Shown piece by piece: positions 1 to 9,598 of a stretch of 64,000 nucleotides of DNA. The position numbers and the translations under genes were made by a program. The stretch's first letter is position 1; every line of letters begins with the position of its first letter. Source of the stretch: Parasphingorhabdus litoris DSM 22379 (GTDB lineage: Bacteria; Pseudomonadota; Alphaproteobacteria; Sphingomonadales; Sphingomonadaceae); NCBI RefSeq assembly GCF_020906275.1, contig NZ_CP086727.1, positions 3,155,001 to 3,219,000 on the forward strand, in the 5' to 3' direction. The notes beneath the pieces are model-generated. The model searched no databases and was not told the origin of the DNA. It was given only the letters and a program-made list of their open reading frames with translations.

Positions 1-519
1 GCTCCGTTTGTCAGCATATTGGCCCTGGCAATGCCCGTGATGACACTGCAGATATTATTTGCACCAGCCAATAACGCTGTCGGGAAGCCGCAGATTACCG
101 CCCGCGCTTCTTTTGTTGGTGCTATATTAATGCCGATCACATTTTTGATCGGTCTGCAATGGGGTGCAATTGGTCTAGCCTGGGGATGGGTAGTCGCCTT
201 TCCATTGCTGACCTTGTTCACCTTCTTCCAGTCCTATCAACATATCGGGATCAGCGCTCGCCAACTCGGCGACGCTATCTGGCCCGGCCTGTCAGCATCC
301 ATCGCCATGGCAGCAGTTGTTTATGCTGCCGACCAGTTTTTGCCGGACATGATCGTCTATGCCCGGTTTGCGATATTGGTTGCGATCGGGGGGATATCCT
401 ATGTCGGACTGCTTTGGTTTTTGGCCAAACCAACTTTGCACGAAATACTAGCACTCGTGCTGCGCAAAAAGCCCCCGGCTCCACAGCCTGAAAAAGACCT
501 GGCAGAAAGCGCCTCATAA
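1..519 (+). CDS. Polysaccharide/oligosaccharide flippase, C-terminal part (partial)
   Basis: The reading frame is open from base 1, so the N-terminus lies outside the window; about 172 residues remain. The visible part has four to five hydrophobic segments separated by short polar loops and ends in a Lys/Pro-rich cytoplasmic tail (KKPPAPQPEKD). This matches the C-terminal half of the MATE/MVF-type lipopolysaccharide flippases that move lipid-linked sugars across the inner membrane. The segment NNAVGKPQITARASFVGA is typical of these proteins around helices 9-10. The family call is by pattern; the substrate cannot be judged from this fragment. Confidence 0.7.
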   Translation, partial: APFVSILALAMPVMTLQILFAPANNAVGKPQITARASFVGAILMPITFLIGLQWGAIGLAWGWVVAFPLLTLFTFFQSYQHIGISARQLGDAIWPGLSASIAMAAVVYAADQFLPDMIVYARFAILVAIGGISYVGLLWFLAKPTLHEILALVLRKKPPAPQPEKDLAESAS

Positions 520-562
520 AAACGCCTATTGCGTGGAGGGAGCGACAAGCTAGTCCCGTTCT

Positions 563-1366
563 ATGTCACATATCTTGTCTTTGGCCGCAGGCACCCTGCC
601 CGAGTTTCTGCCTGATCAAGTCGCAGAAGCAGCCGGGCAATCCGGCTTTAGCCATGTTGGCTTTACTATAGAGCCCGAAAAATGGTCAGCAGAGCAAGCC
701 AAAGCCACCAAAGCGGCGATAAGGCAATATGGCCTCCGCGTGCTGGATGTCGAAGTGATCTGGATACCCAAAGGCGGCCTGCTAACCGATGACCACCGAA
801 TCATAATAGAGGCTGGAGCAGAATTGGGCGCGCCCAATGTCCTCGTTGTCAGCGCCGAACCCGATCCCGACCGAACAGCAGCCGCATTGCATCAACTATG
901 CGAATGGGCTGCTCCAGCAGATATGACGGTATCGCTCGAGTTTCTGATGATCACCGCGATACGGTCACTGGGTGCAGCGCTGGACATTGTTGCGCGCTGC
1001 GATCATTCCGCTGCTTCTGTACTAATTGACAGCCTGCATTTTCAGCGCGCCGGTCATAGCGCGAGCGATTTAAGAGACGTCGATCAAAGCCTATTAAACT
1101 ATAGCCAGATATGTGACGGCAATTTGCACTGTAAAAAGGATTTTGACAGCTATCTGGAAGACGCCATTGATTTGCGCTGCGCGCCTGGCGAAGGAGAGCT
1201 GCCGCTTACTGATCTTCTAGCCTCGCTCCCGTCCGCTATTCCGTTGAGCCTAGAGGTTCGCTCGAAAGCCTATCGCGACAGATACCCCGATGCCGTTCAA
1301 AGAACGAAAGCCGTTCGGGCTGCCGCCATGGATTTCTTCCGTCGCAATGACATCGCCATCGACTAA
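563..1366 (+). CDS. Sugar phosphate isomerase/epimerase-like TIM-barrel protein
   Basis: 267 residues, consistent with the AP-endonuclease-2/xylose-isomerase-like TIM barrel family, whose members isomerise or epimerise sugars and related compounds using a metal ion. Visible landmarks are the SHVGFTIEP strand near residue 30, SLEFLMIT with a candidate metal-binding Glu near 130, LIDSLHFQRAG (Asp/His) near 160 and a late SLEVRSKAY with a candidate Glu near 230. No signal peptide. It follows the flippase gene by 43 bp and could share its transcript. It ends tail-to-tail with the adenylate cyclase gene, overlapping by 4 bp. The substrate is unknown; catabolism of a polyol or aromatic acid is possible but unsupported by the neighbours. 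Confidence 0.7.
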   Translation: MSHILSLAAGTLPEFLPDQVAEAAGQSGFSHVGFTIEPEKWSAEQAKATKAAIRQYGLRVLDVEVIWIPKGGLLTDDHRIIIEAGAELGAPNVLVVSAEPDPDRTAAALHQLCEWAAPADMTVSLEFLMITAIRSLGAALDIVARCDHSAASVLIDSLHFQRAGHSASDLRDVDQSLLNYSQICDGNLHCKKDFDSYLEDAIDLRCAPGEGELPLTDLLASLPSAIPLSLEVRSKAYRDRYPDAVQRTKAVRAAAMDFFRRNDIAID

Positions 1367-2610
1367 CCATCCTGCATTTTAAGACGATATATCTCGGTAT
1401 CGCCAACGCCTTTCAGCATCAGATTCTCGGGACCATCAAAATCAAAACCACCGCCACACTCGAAAAAAGTGGCTGAGGATACTGCAATACCATTGGCGTC
1501 TGCTGCCCCCTCGATTCGGCTAGCGATATTCATGGTGTCGCCCCAATAATCATAAGCCAGCCGGTTGGATCCTACCACGCCGCCGACCACTGGCCCGGTG
1601 TGAATGCCTATCCGTAATTTTATATCGACGCCGCTTTCTTCGGCCCGGGCTTGCATCGCACCAATCAATTCTCGTCCAAAATTGATCGCAGCGCGCGCGC
1701 CCTGGTCGCCCGAGGCGGTCCCGCCCGAGACGGCGAGATAGGCATCACCGATCGTTTTGACTTTTTCAATGCCATAGCGATCGGCGCATTCATCAGCGAC
1801 GGAGAAGAAATTGTTGAGCTGTTCGACCAAATGGCCGGGCGACAATATTTTGGCCAATCGCGAAAAGCCGACAATGTCCACAAAGATAACCGACACGTCG
1901 GCAAAGGAATCGGCTACCGCTTCGCCGGCCCGCAATCGCTTTGCAACCGTCTGCGGCAACACATTATAAAGCAGCTGCTCCGTCTTTTGCCGTTCCGCAT
2001 CCAGCGCTTGATTGGCAACAAAGACATCGCGCGCGCGCCGATCGATGTCCCAGTTCACGAAAAGGGCAAAGGTCAAGAAAATCGAAACATTGGCAATCAT
2101 ATATATTTTCGGAAAAACCGGAATGTCGACCAACGCGACATAGCTTACATATATAAGCATCACGCTGACCGCCCAAGCCAGGAACCAACGCACATTGGCA
2201 ACGAAAGCAATGCTCGCATAGACAAAGGCGATGCCCAGATTAATGACGGCCATGCCGAGGAAAGACGTTCCGGTTGTGTCTTCCGTTTGCGCCAGCGATG
2301 CCATCAGGATCACGACAGCAATCGACATCAACACAAAGATCAGAAAATCAAGCCACGCCCATTCCAAATAGTAGCGAGTCCCGACAACATAATAAGCAAT
2401 TACCAGAGTCAGGATCATGACAGCCGAGAGGCTGTTATATATAATCAGCACTGCGCTCGGAAAAAACATCGGGTTGAAGATTGTAAACGCGACAAACACC
2501 CCAATGGCGATAATGATCAGCGTCCGGGTCGCTGTCCGCCGCGCCTCCCGTTCACCGATGACATAGCGATTTTCAATTGCCGCATCGGCAAAGCGATTGA
2601 ATAGCCCCAT
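1363..2610 (-). CDS. Membrane-anchored class III adenylate/guanylate cyclase
   Basis: 415 residues. The N-terminal half (about 30-190) holds six hydrophobic segments, followed by a short linker helix (ALDAERQKTEQLLYNVLP) typical of cyclases of this layout. The C-terminal catalytic domain (about 225-410) shows both metal-binding aspartates (IFVDIVGFS near 242 and KTIGDAYLAVSGG) and the transition-state motif in YDYWGDTMNIASRIEG (Asn and Arg). It makes a cyclic nucleotide, most likely cAMP, in response to an unknown membrane signal. A purine-rich GGGGGCGAG precedes the ATG. The CBS protein gene lies 41 bp upstream on the same strand, so the two may be co-transcribed. Confidence 0.9.
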   Translation of the reverse strand: MGLFNRFADAAIENRYVIGEREARRTATRTLIIIAIGVFVAFTIFNPMFFPSAVLIIYNSLSAVMILTLVIAYYVVGTRYYLEWAWLDFLIFVLMSIAVVILMASLAQTEDTTGTSFLGMAVINLGIAFVYASIAFVANVRWFLAWAVSVMLIYVSYVALVDIPVFPKIYMIANVSIFLTFALFVNWDIDRRARDVFVANQALDAERQKTEQLLYNVLPQTVAKRLRAGEAVADSFADVSVIFVDIVGFSRLAKILSPGHLVEQLNNFFSVADECADRYGIEKVKTIGDAYLAVSGGTASGDQGARAAINFGRELIGAMQARAEESGVDIKLRIGIHTGPVVGGVVGSNRLAYDYWGDTMNIASRIEGAADANGIAVSSATFFECGGGFDFDGPENLMLKGVGDTEIYRLKMQDG

Positions 2611-2651
2611 TGATTCTCGCCCCCGCTATCGACTTTCTGAAGTCAGCCAGA

Positions 2652-3080
2652 TCAGGCGGTCTGGATATAGTTGCGCATTGCCGCCGCTTCGCTTTCGATT
2701 TTATCGATTCGATATTTGACCAGATCACCGATTGATATGAAGCCGACAAGCTGTCCCCCTTCAACAACCGGCAAATGACGTATGCGACGTTTGGTCATGA
2801 GAGATAGCGCTCCAATCGCACTTTTTTGCAAGTCAACAGATATGACGTCTGCAGTCATGCCTTCCACGACACGCTTGTCCATGATTGCCGGGCCCAGTTT
2901 CTGAAGGCCCCGCAGGACATCACGTTCAGAAAAAATCCCTGCAACCCGATCGCCATCCATGACCGGTAGTGCACCGATCCTTTTCTCAGCCAATATAGCA
3001 ACGGCTTCGGCAACACTATCGTCTATCGAGCAGCTGAAAATCGGTCCTTCGCGCCCCTGTAATATCGCTTGAATTGTCAT
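2652..3080 (-). CDS. CBS-domain pair protein
   Basis: 142 residues made of two CBS motifs, about 10-60 and 75-130. The sequence features GALPVMDGDRVAGIFSERDVLRGL and RHLPVVEGGQLVGFISIGDLV are the classic CBS strand-turn-helix signatures, including the adenosyl-ligand-contacting G-[IF]-[FI]-S-x-x-D. Such stand-alone proteins bind AMP/ATP/NADH and act as energy sensors or regulators of partner proteins. AAAGGG lies 6 bp before the ATG. It is transcribed just ahead of the adenylate cyclase gene, which suggests but does not prove a signalling link. Confidence 0.88.
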   Translation of the reverse strand: MTIQAILQGREGPIFSCSIDDSVAEAVAILAEKRIGALPVMDGDRVAGIFSERDVLRGLQKLGPAIMDKRVVEGMTADVISVDLQKSAIGALSLMTKRRIRHLPVVEGGQLVGFISIGDLVKYRIDKIESEAAAMRNYIQTA

Positions 3081-3220
3081 ACGCGCCCTTTCCCCATCTC
3101 CAAAATTAGCTATCGAGTCCCATCTCAGAGCAATAGCATAGCATATTTTTGGCGGAAGTTGGGCTTGAAGGCAAATCCAATAAAGTCCAAAGAGGCGCTA
3201 ATCCAAAGGAGTCATAAATC

Positions 3221-3520
3221 GTGCCTGGTCCCTCACAGCTAGATGATCCCCTATATGCTGGCATTGCCTGGTCGCGTTATTGGCGCCTGATGCGCTGGAT
3301 GACAGCGCTGACCTTCCTTTGCATCGTCGCAGCTTTGGGCTTTCTATATTATCTCCATGGACTGGTTTCGATACATATGTATGTCGCTGCAGCAGCCGGC
3401 GTCGGTTTTGCCGTTCTGTTGACCGCCGCTTTGATGGGGCTGGTGTTCATGTCGAGTGGCACCGGGCATGATGACTGTATCGACGATCCCGTGAGCAAAG
3501 ATATATCGCCAGATGAGTGA
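3221..3520 (+). CDS. Small two-helix inner-membrane protein, unknown function
   Basis: 99 residues with a GTG start, preceded by AAGGAG at a 9-base spacing, which decides the start. Two transmembrane segments are clear (about 30-50 and 55-80), with a polar N-terminus (DDPLYAGIAWSRYWRLMRWM) and an acidic C-terminal tail. No characterised family is recognised, but proteins of this shape are common in sphingomonads. Its last 8 bases overlap the start of the following thioesterase gene, so the two are translationally coupled. Confidence 0.7.
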   Translation: MPGPSQLDDPLYAGIAWSRYWRLMRWMTALTFLCIVAALGFLYYLHGLVSIHMYVAAAAGVGFAVLLTAALMGLVFMSSGTGHDDCIDDPVSKDISPDE

Positions 3521-3929
3521 AGAAGAATTAAGCGCGCTGATAAAGCTGCAACCTGTTTTGCGCGTTGCACCACAGCCGAGAGATCTAAACAATAATGGCC
3601 ATATCTTCGGTGGCTGGGTTCTTTCCCAGATGGATATTGCCGGCGGCATCATGGCTGCACGCGTGGCACAGGGCTCAACCGCCACGGTGGCAATCGAAGC
3701 GATGTCCTTTCTCGCGCCTATTTTGACCCGCGATATTGTCTCGGTCTATGCGCAGGTTGAGCGGATCGGCAATACCTCGGTCAGCCTTCGCATTGATGTT
3801 GTCGCGGAACGCAATCGCGGTGAGGAACATGTGCCCGTGACCAGTGGCCTGTTCACCTTTGTCGCGCTGGATGACCAGCATCGTCCGCGCTCCATTCCGG
3901 AAAGCTCAAAGGCCAAATATCTGGACTGA
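3513..3929 (+). CDS. Acyl-CoA thioesterase, YciA/BFIT hotdog family
   Basis: 138 residues, a single hotdog domain. The active-site stretch NNNGHIFGGWVLSQMDIAGG carries the HxFGGW motif and the catalytic Asp expected in YciA-type thioesterases; FLAPILTRDIVSVYAQVERIGNTSV is the following conserved strand pair. It would hydrolyse acyl-CoAs of broad chain length in the cytoplasm. The start overlaps the end of the small membrane-protein gene by 8 bp. Confidence 0.88.
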   Translation: MSEEELSALIKLQPVLRVAPQPRDLNNNGHIFGGWVLSQMDIAGGIMAARVAQGSTATVAIEAMSFLAPILTRDIVSVYAQVERIGNTSVSLRIDVVAERNRGEEHVPVTSGLFTFVALDDQHRPRSIPESSKAKYLD

Positions 3930-4127
3930 TTCGCGACCCTGTTCAGAATAGAAGATATTTTTCTGAATGAGTTTATACAGCTTCGACACAGAATCGCCTA
4001 AAAAAGAGCCTGAATCCCGGTCAGCGGGGGTGCCCGTCTGTTTTTGAGCGTTGGTAGAGAGTTTGGCGAGATAATATCACAGCCATCTGGTTGTAGGAAA
4101 GCTCGCTGGCGCTGCCCCAATGGCCAA

Positions 4128-5711
4128 TCACTTCATGCGCACCACGCGATATGTCAGCACCCGTTCACCATTGGCCGGCACAGTGACTTTCCAGAAATCC
4201 TTACCGTCTTTGCGGCCAAGCTTCTGACTGGTCTTACGCAGCTCTTCATTGTCCTGATGATCAATCTTGATTTCAACCTGCGCCGCGCTGCGAGATGCAT
4301 TGGTAATGGTGAGCACCATGTCGGTCCATTGGCTGTCTTCATCATCGAAATTTTCCACCGCTTGTAGTTGATAGCGAACGAGTGGGCTTTCCCCGATGCT
4401 AACTTCCACCTCTTCACCAATTGCCTTGTCATCCACGCCGCCTTCACCGAGCAAGAGGCGCTCACCGCCCGCTGCCTTGAACGCAACCAATTTGCCAGCG
4501 GGTAGCGCCAGACCCAGGCCATCGCGTTTCTTGTTCTGGAACCGCAATGTCGTCACCAGCGGTGTGGCTTCCTGATAATCATTTGCCCAAATTTGTGTTT
4601 CATAAAATTGCACAAAGGGAATCGCGGTTTTTTCGAACATCGCTACCTGCTTCTGGCTCTGCGATGCCACGGTCACAGGAACCGGGATGCGATAGAGTTT
4701 AAGGTCACCAAGTTCTTCCTGTTTGGCTTGGACGGGAGGGGCCGGCGGCGCCATTTCCATTACCGCACCAGACAATCTCTGCGCGGTTACAGTAATGACA
4801 TCTTGTTGATCCCTATGCCAACTACTTAGATCACCAAGTTTGGCGCGATTTCTGAGCTGTATATCGCTGGTCGTAGCTTGCGGCCAACAACGCAAAGAAA
4901 TCGCGCCTCCGGTCGCACGCTGGATGTTGTCACGGCCCTTATTCGGTTGTCCTGCCACCGTCTGGGTCTGGGCATTGGCGAACGATGTTTCATCGCCATT
5001 GGCCAGCGTCACCCATGAAAACAGATTCATCGTCTGGCCGTCCGCGCTGACATCAGCAACATAATTGGCTTGCCAGTCAAATCCGGTGGCGAGATAGGAC
5101 AAGGTTACAGTTGCACGGGTTGGCGTCGCCACCCGGCTTTTGACGGACAAGGTTGGCTTGGCAGAGAGACCTTCGGGAATGGCCGGATAGATAATTGTTT
5201 CATTGAGGCCTGTGCATTGCAGCGCTTCAAACCCCTCTGCCGTTTGCAGCACGACCCCGCCACTGGCATCGGTACGGATTTGCGCGTCGAATTCTTTGGT
5301 TCCACCAGTGGCCGCGCTTGTCCGACGGATTGTAACGCCGCGCCCCAAATGGCCATTTAACAATGCCGAGGGAGACAGAAGCGCCGCATCGCGGTTTTTC
5401 TCAATCACGCCATCGGGCAGGCCAGTGACAATTGCCGATTGGGGAATGATCCCGCCAGCAACCCCTTCGAAGCGCAGGTCAACTTCACCGGCAGGCAGCG
5501 TCACGGCGCGCTGTTCGGTAATCAACGCATAGCCGCCAAGATAGTTGAGGTTCATGCCATTATCGCCGGTGCGCCGTGGATCGCGATAGACCGTTACCGA
5601 TACCGAGGACGGGCCGTCGGATGTCACCACCTGCCGCGCCCATTCCGATTGCGCCGTAGCAGGGGCGGCAACTACGAACAGGATGAACGCGATGAGCGTC
5701 CGCATGGTCAT
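4128..5711 (-). CDS. DUF4139 domain-containing secreted protein (second of a pair)
   Basis: 527 residues with a clear N-terminal signal peptide (MTMRTLIAFILFVVAAPATAQS). The rest matches the DUF4139 layout: an N-terminal beta-rich part (SVTVYRDPRR..), the conserved LSYLATGFDWQANYVADVS followed by WVTLANGDETSFANAQ, and a C-terminal beta domain ending VPANGERVLTYRVVRMK. The function of the family in bacteria is not known. A stretch near residue 302 reads DVITVTAQRL, resembling the TonB-box/linker of TonB-dependent receptors but embedded mid-protein. It starts 3 bp after the stop of the paralogous gene, so the two are co-transcribed and arose by duplication. Confidence 0.82.
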   Translation of the reverse strand: MTMRTLIAFILFVVAAPATAQSEWARQVVTSDGPSSVSVTVYRDPRRTGDNGMNLNYLGGYALITEQRAVTLPAGEVDLRFEGVAGGIIPQSAIVTGLPDGVIEKNRDAALLSPSALLNGHLGRGVTIRRTSAATGGTKEFDAQIRTDASGGVVLQTAEGFEALQCTGLNETIIYPAIPEGLSAKPTLSVKSRVATPTRATVTLSYLATGFDWQANYVADVSADGQTMNLFSWVTLANGDETSFANAQTQTVAGQPNKGRDNIQRATGGAISLRCWPQATTSDIQLRNRAKLGDLSSWHRDQQDVITVTAQRLSGAVMEMAPPAPPVQAKQEELGDLKLYRIPVPVTVASQSQKQVAMFEKTAIPFVQFYETQIWANDYQEATPLVTTLRFQNKKRDGLGLALPAGKLVAFKAAGGERLLLGEGGVDDKAIGEEVEVSIGESPLVRYQLQAVENFDDEDSQWTDMVLTITNASRSAAQVEIKIDHQDNEELRKTSQKLGRKDGKDFWKVTVPANGERVLTYRVVRMK

Positions 5712-5714
5712 GCT

Positions 5715-7094
5715 CTAGAACCGCGTCTCAAAGGTAGCGGTCACGGTAGTGCGGCCATTGGCTGGCACCGGCACTTTCCAGACAATGCTATTGGAAGACC
5801 GCCGCTGGCTCTTCATACTTTCGCTAACAATGCGGGTATCGCTCCAGTAAAAGTCGAGCCCGTCTTGAATCACCGACACGGTAACCGGGGTCGACCGGGC
5901 ATTGGTCAGCTCATAAGACATGCTGCTGCGCCACTTGCTCCGAGACAAACGCCGCCTTTCGGTGACGGTTGGCTTGACCTTCACATCAAAAGCCTCGCCG
6001 GTTTTCAGGCCCAGTTCCGATCCCATCGGCGTATGGCCAATGCTATTTTCGCCAATAAATTGCGGCTGACCAGAGGCGTCTTTCATATAAACGCGCACTG
6101 TTCCAGCCGGCAACGCATCACCCAAGCCGCCATCTGCTGACGCACTGAATTGCAACACCGTCGCCGCGCTTTGCGGTTCATTCTGGGTGCCGAGCCAGCG
6201 GTTGGTAAATTCATAGGCCTTTTGCGCCGATGCGCCGGTCACGTCGAGAAAGCTTACCTGCTTGGTCTGCGCATTGGCAATCGTCGTACGCGCGGCCAGG
6301 GGATAGAGATAGAAATCACCGAGCGATTCGCGATTGGCCGATTCAGTTCCAGCCCGGCGGATATTATTCCGACCGCTCCGGTTCCGCTGCCCATTCACGC
6401 TCGGCGTACCAGCGACCAGCAAGGTTTTGGCATTGTTGAAAGTCGTGCCCGTATTGTTAGTCAGAGTGACCCAGCCTTGCACATCCATCTTGCCAGCATT
6501 TTCATCGAACAAGGCGACATAGTCGGCTTTCCAGCCCATGCCGCTGGTCAGATAGCTGAGCTGCGCTGGGCGTGTGCCGCTTCTGGTGCTGTTCAACGTG
6601 ACCGACAGCGTCGGCCGCGCACGCAGGTTGTTTGGCACCTTGTCAAAAATCACCCGCGTCGGTAGCCGGTCATCGCGCAGCACTTCGATCCGTCCGCCGA
6701 TTTGCAGGACCACCCCGCCATTGGCCGCCAGCACCTTCGCCCGTTCGCGCGTCTCTTTGCCCGTCGCCGGATTAATCCGCACAATCGTGACTGTCTCACC
6801 TACTGCTTTTTCCATCAATTTCTGCGGAGACAGCAGGTCATAGTCAAAATTCTGTTCAACAATCCCCGTATTGGCGGCGTTAAAACCGACGGTCTCGGCG
6901 CGGATCTGCCCGGAAACGCCCGGGAAGGTCTGTACCGAACGACCGGATGGAATATTCAGGCGCCGCGTATCCTGCACCAGCGCCAAATTATTATTGTAAA
7001 TCGTGACCGATATATCGCCCTGACCAGAGGACTGGCTGATCGCCGGGGTAGCCAAAGTAACCAGCGCCAGACCGGTAAAAGCAAGAAGCCGCAT
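5715..7094 (-). CDS. DUF4139 domain-containing secreted protein (first of a pair)
   Basis: 459 residues from the ATG at 7094, chosen because GGAGAGA lies 6 bp upstream and because it puts a normal signal peptide (MRLLAFTGLALVTLATPAISQS) at the N-terminus; an earlier in-frame start would add nine charged residues. It shares the core motif LSYLTSGMGWKADYVALFD and WVTLTNNTGTTFNNAKTLLVAG with its downstream paralogue, but is shorter and lacks the insert around residue 300. Periplasmic or surface location is expected; role unknown. Confidence 0.82.
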   Translation of the reverse strand: MRLLAFTGLALVTLATPAISQSSGQGDISVTIYNNNLALVQDTRRLNIPSGRSVQTFPGVSGQIRAETVGFNAANTGIVEQNFDYDLLSPQKLMEKAVGETVTIVRINPATGKETRERAKVLAANGGVVLQIGGRIEVLRDDRLPTRVIFDKVPNNLRARPTLSVTLNSTRSGTRPAQLSYLTSGMGWKADYVALFDENAGKMDVQGWVTLTNNTGTTFNNAKTLLVAGTPSVNGQRNRSGRNNIRRAGTESANRESLGDFYLYPLAARTTIANAQTKQVSFLDVTGASAQKAYEFTNRWLGTQNEPQSAATVLQFSASADGGLGDALPAGTVRVYMKDASGQPQFIGENSIGHTPMGSELGLKTGEAFDVKVKPTVTERRRLSRSKWRSSMSYELTNARSTPVTVSVIQDGLDFYWSDTRIVSESMKSQRRSSNSIVWKVPVPANGRTTVTATFETRF

Positions 7095-7157
7095 ATTCTC
7101 TCTCCATCGTTCGTATCGCACGGCCTAACGTGGCCAAAATGAATGTAGCGTAAACGG

Positions 7158-8732
7158 TTATTCGGTTTCTTGTTCAGCATCTTGCGGAGACAGCCAGCGC
7201 AGCCGCACCGTCCCGCTAGCATCGCTTAAACCTGAAGTTCTGATTGTCGTTGCATGCGTATCTAAGAGCGTCTTTCTGGCAACCTCAACGTCTTCCGGCG
7301 CGCCATAAGCGCCGAGCGGCAATTGAACGCGCGCTGCAGCCCAACCGATAAGCGGCAACTGCGCAGATGATCTTTCGCTGATCGCGCCGTCAGTGACTTC
7401 TAGCGACGGCAACGCCACCGCCGGAGGTTTAATTTCGATCGTCCAATCCAGCGCCTGATCGGCAATCCGTTTTTCCAACGCATAGTAAGTGTCGAGCGTG
7501 GCTCCTTGCAGCGGTTTCGCGGTAACAAGAGCGCGACGTTTCGTCGTATCGATGGTGACATCGTCGGCCGGGACACCAGCAACCAAAGCCAGGTTTTCGC
7601 GCAATTTGACCACCCGAATTTCAGCTTCCTGTGCCTGCTGCTGCGCACGTGCAGCCGTCAGCTCAGCCTTCACCGCATCACTTCCGGTTTCGACCCGATA
7701 TTGTTCAATCGCTACGTCGATTGGGCGATTGAAGGTGCGGCTTAGAACACGAGCGCTTTGCTGCTCGGCATCGCCAACGATTTTGGGCGTGAATACCGAA
7801 GCACTGACCAATATCGGTTCGGCATCCCAGTCGATATCAATTTGTGAAACCCTCGCGCGGCTGCCAAATTGGTCCTTGATATAGCCATTGGCCTGACGCG
7901 ATACATTCGCCTCCCACGCGATCTGTTGCAGGGAATAGCCAAGGGGTATGGCGAGCCCTATAAATATTACTACCATGGCGCCAATCTGAAATTGCGACTG
8001 CCGTTCAGACAGGCTGGAACGAAAACCATAGAGTCGCGCCATTCCAGCAGCGGCCAAGGCGATGGTCATCAGGTTGGTAAAAAACAAAAGAAGCGATCCG
8101 CCGAATACCGACATATTGAGCGTCGCCAGACCAAAACCAACCACGGCCAAAGGCGGCATCAAGGCCGTCGCAATGGCTACGCCTACAATGGTTCCCATGC
8201 GCCCGCGGATCATTGCATAAGCACCCGCCAAAGCAGAAAAAAGAGCAACCGCCAGATCAAATAGATTGGGACGGGTGCGAGAAGCAATTTCCGAGGTCAC
8301 GGTTTGCAATGGCGATAGCGCAACCACAAAGGCCGCAAACAGCACCGCAACCAGAGTCCCGAGAACCAGCGCCTTTGCACTCCCTTTCAACCAGGCATAG
8401 TCACCGATCGCCAGTGCAAAACCAGCGCCCATGATTGGCCCCATGAGCGGGGATAGCAGCATCGCGCCGATCACAACCGCAGGAGAAGATAGCAGTAGGC
8501 CCAATATGGCGATACCGGCCGACATACAGGTCATGAACGCATAGCGCGGGTTAAAAAAGCTATCTTCCTTGACCTTGGCGATTACTGCTGGTTGGTCGAT
8601 GCCGGAACATACGACAACTCGCCACCAACGGCGGAACAGCAATATACTGCCGGTTACCGGTTCGAAAGGGCCGGGCTCTTTTTCCGGCTCAGATCCAGGC
8701 GAACCTGCCTGCGCTTGCGATTTTTCGGTCAT
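7158..8732 (-). CDS. DUF389-family integral membrane protein
   Basis: 524 residues. The first half (about 50-270) carries six to seven hydrophobic helices with the family signature GLLLSSPAVVIGAMLLSPLMGPIMGAGFALAIGD and GVAIATALMPPLAVVGFGLA. The second half is soluble and partly coiled (KAELTAARAQQQAQEAEIRVVKLRENLALVAG), ending in two mixed alpha/beta repeats. DUF389 proteins are widespread and their transport role is undetermined. The gene is isolated, with an AT-rich 157-bp gap to the divergent TetR gene. Confidence 0.85.
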   Translation of the reverse strand: MTEKSQAQAGSPGSEPEKEPGPFEPVTGSILLFRRWWRVVVCSGIDQPAVIAKVKEDSFFNPRYAFMTCMSAGIAILGLLLSSPAVVIGAMLLSPLMGPIMGAGFALAIGDYAWLKGSAKALVLGTLVAVLFAAFVVALSPLQTVTSEIASRTRPNLFDLAVALFSALAGAYAMIRGRMGTIVGVAIATALMPPLAVVGFGLATLNMSVFGGSLLLFFTNLMTIALAAAGMARLYGFRSSLSERQSQFQIGAMVVIFIGLAIPLGYSLQQIAWEANVSRQANGYIKDQFGSRARVSQIDIDWDAEPILVSASVFTPKIVGDAEQQSARVLSRTFNRPIDVAIEQYRVETGSDAVKAELTAARAQQQAQEAEIRVVKLRENLALVAGVPADDVTIDTTKRRALVTAKPLQGATLDTYYALEKRIADQALDWTIEIKPPAVALPSLEVTDGAISERSSAQLPLIGWAAARVQLPLGAYGAPEDVEVARKTLLDTHATTIRTSGLSDASGTVRLRWLSPQDAEQETE

Positions 8733-8889
8733 GATTTTCTATAAGCCCTCCGCAGCGGCAACGACAATATAGAAAAGACATAGCCCCAATTACGTCCGGG
8801 GTAATTGAAAAATAAAAAAAAATATCTTTTATCATAAAACCGTCTCATCTATGTATTACAGATACGTGAAGCTAAGCAGGAGTCTTCCG

Positions 8890-9528
8890 ATGCCCCGTCC
8901 CGAAACCGATATTGAAGCCGGTCGAGAAAAACTGATCCAGACAGCGGAAGCGATTATCCGCGAACGTGGTGCGATTAATTTCACCATCACTGATCTGGCA
9001 GCCGAAGCGGGTATGTCCCAATCCAATGTCTATCGCTTCTTTGAAAATAAAGACGAATTGGCCGAGGCCATGGCTGGGCGTTGGTTTGCCGAGCTAATCA
9101 CGATTATCGAAGATTTGATCGAGGCAGACATGCCGGCCAGACAAAAACTCTACGAGTTTTTCGCTCGGCGGTTGCTGATCAAACGGACCCGTTTTGAGGA
9201 AGATCCGGATCTGTTCCGGTCCTATATGGAATTGGGTGACCAGCATTTTGAGGTGATCCGCGGATATGTCGATCTTACCGACCATTATATGGCCATCATT
9301 CTCGCGGAAGCGATGGAAGAGGGTTATTTTGAAGGGCTAGAGCTCGACAAGATTGTCTCGCTGGTGAACACGATGGTCCAACCATTTTGCAACCCGAATC
9401 TTATGATGAATATGATGCACCTTGCTGATGAAGAACGGTTACATCAGGTCATCGACACGATCCTCATGGGCCTGAAAGCACATAGCGAGGATGCGCCGAA
9501 AAAGGCGAAACTCCATATTGCGAGTTAA
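8890..9528 (+). CDS. TetR/AcrR family transcriptional regulator
   Basis: 212 residues from the ATG at 8890, selected because AGGAG sits 7 bp upstream; an in-frame ATG 39 bp earlier has no ribosome-binding site. The N-terminal helix-turn-helix is clear (INFTITDLAAEAGMSQSNVYRFFENKDELAEAM, about 28-60). The C-terminal ligand domain resembles the TetR_C family with an all-helical core. Likely targets are itself or the flanking DUF389 and TSUP genes, but no convincing operator was found. The ligand is unknown. Confidence 0.9.
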   Translation: MPRPETDIEAGREKLIQTAEAIIRERGAINFTITDLAAEAGMSQSNVYRFFENKDELAEAMAGRWFAELITIIEDLIEADMPARQKLYEFFARRLLIKRTRFEEDPDLFRSYMELGDQHFEVIRGYVDLTDHYMAIILAEAMEEGYFEGLELDKIVSLVNTMVQPFCNPNLMMNMMHLADEERLHQVIDTILMGLKAHSEDAPKKAKLHIAS

Positions 9529-9598
9529 AGCATCGGCGGTTGCGGCACACGATGAAATAGGCGGTTGCCCTTGGTCATAAAATCGGCGAGGAGCCGGC

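Noticed and set aside
8853..8865. Small inverted repeat GTAT-5-ATAC upstream of the TetR gene at 8890
   Set aside because: Four-base arms are too short and likely by chance in an AT-rich region.
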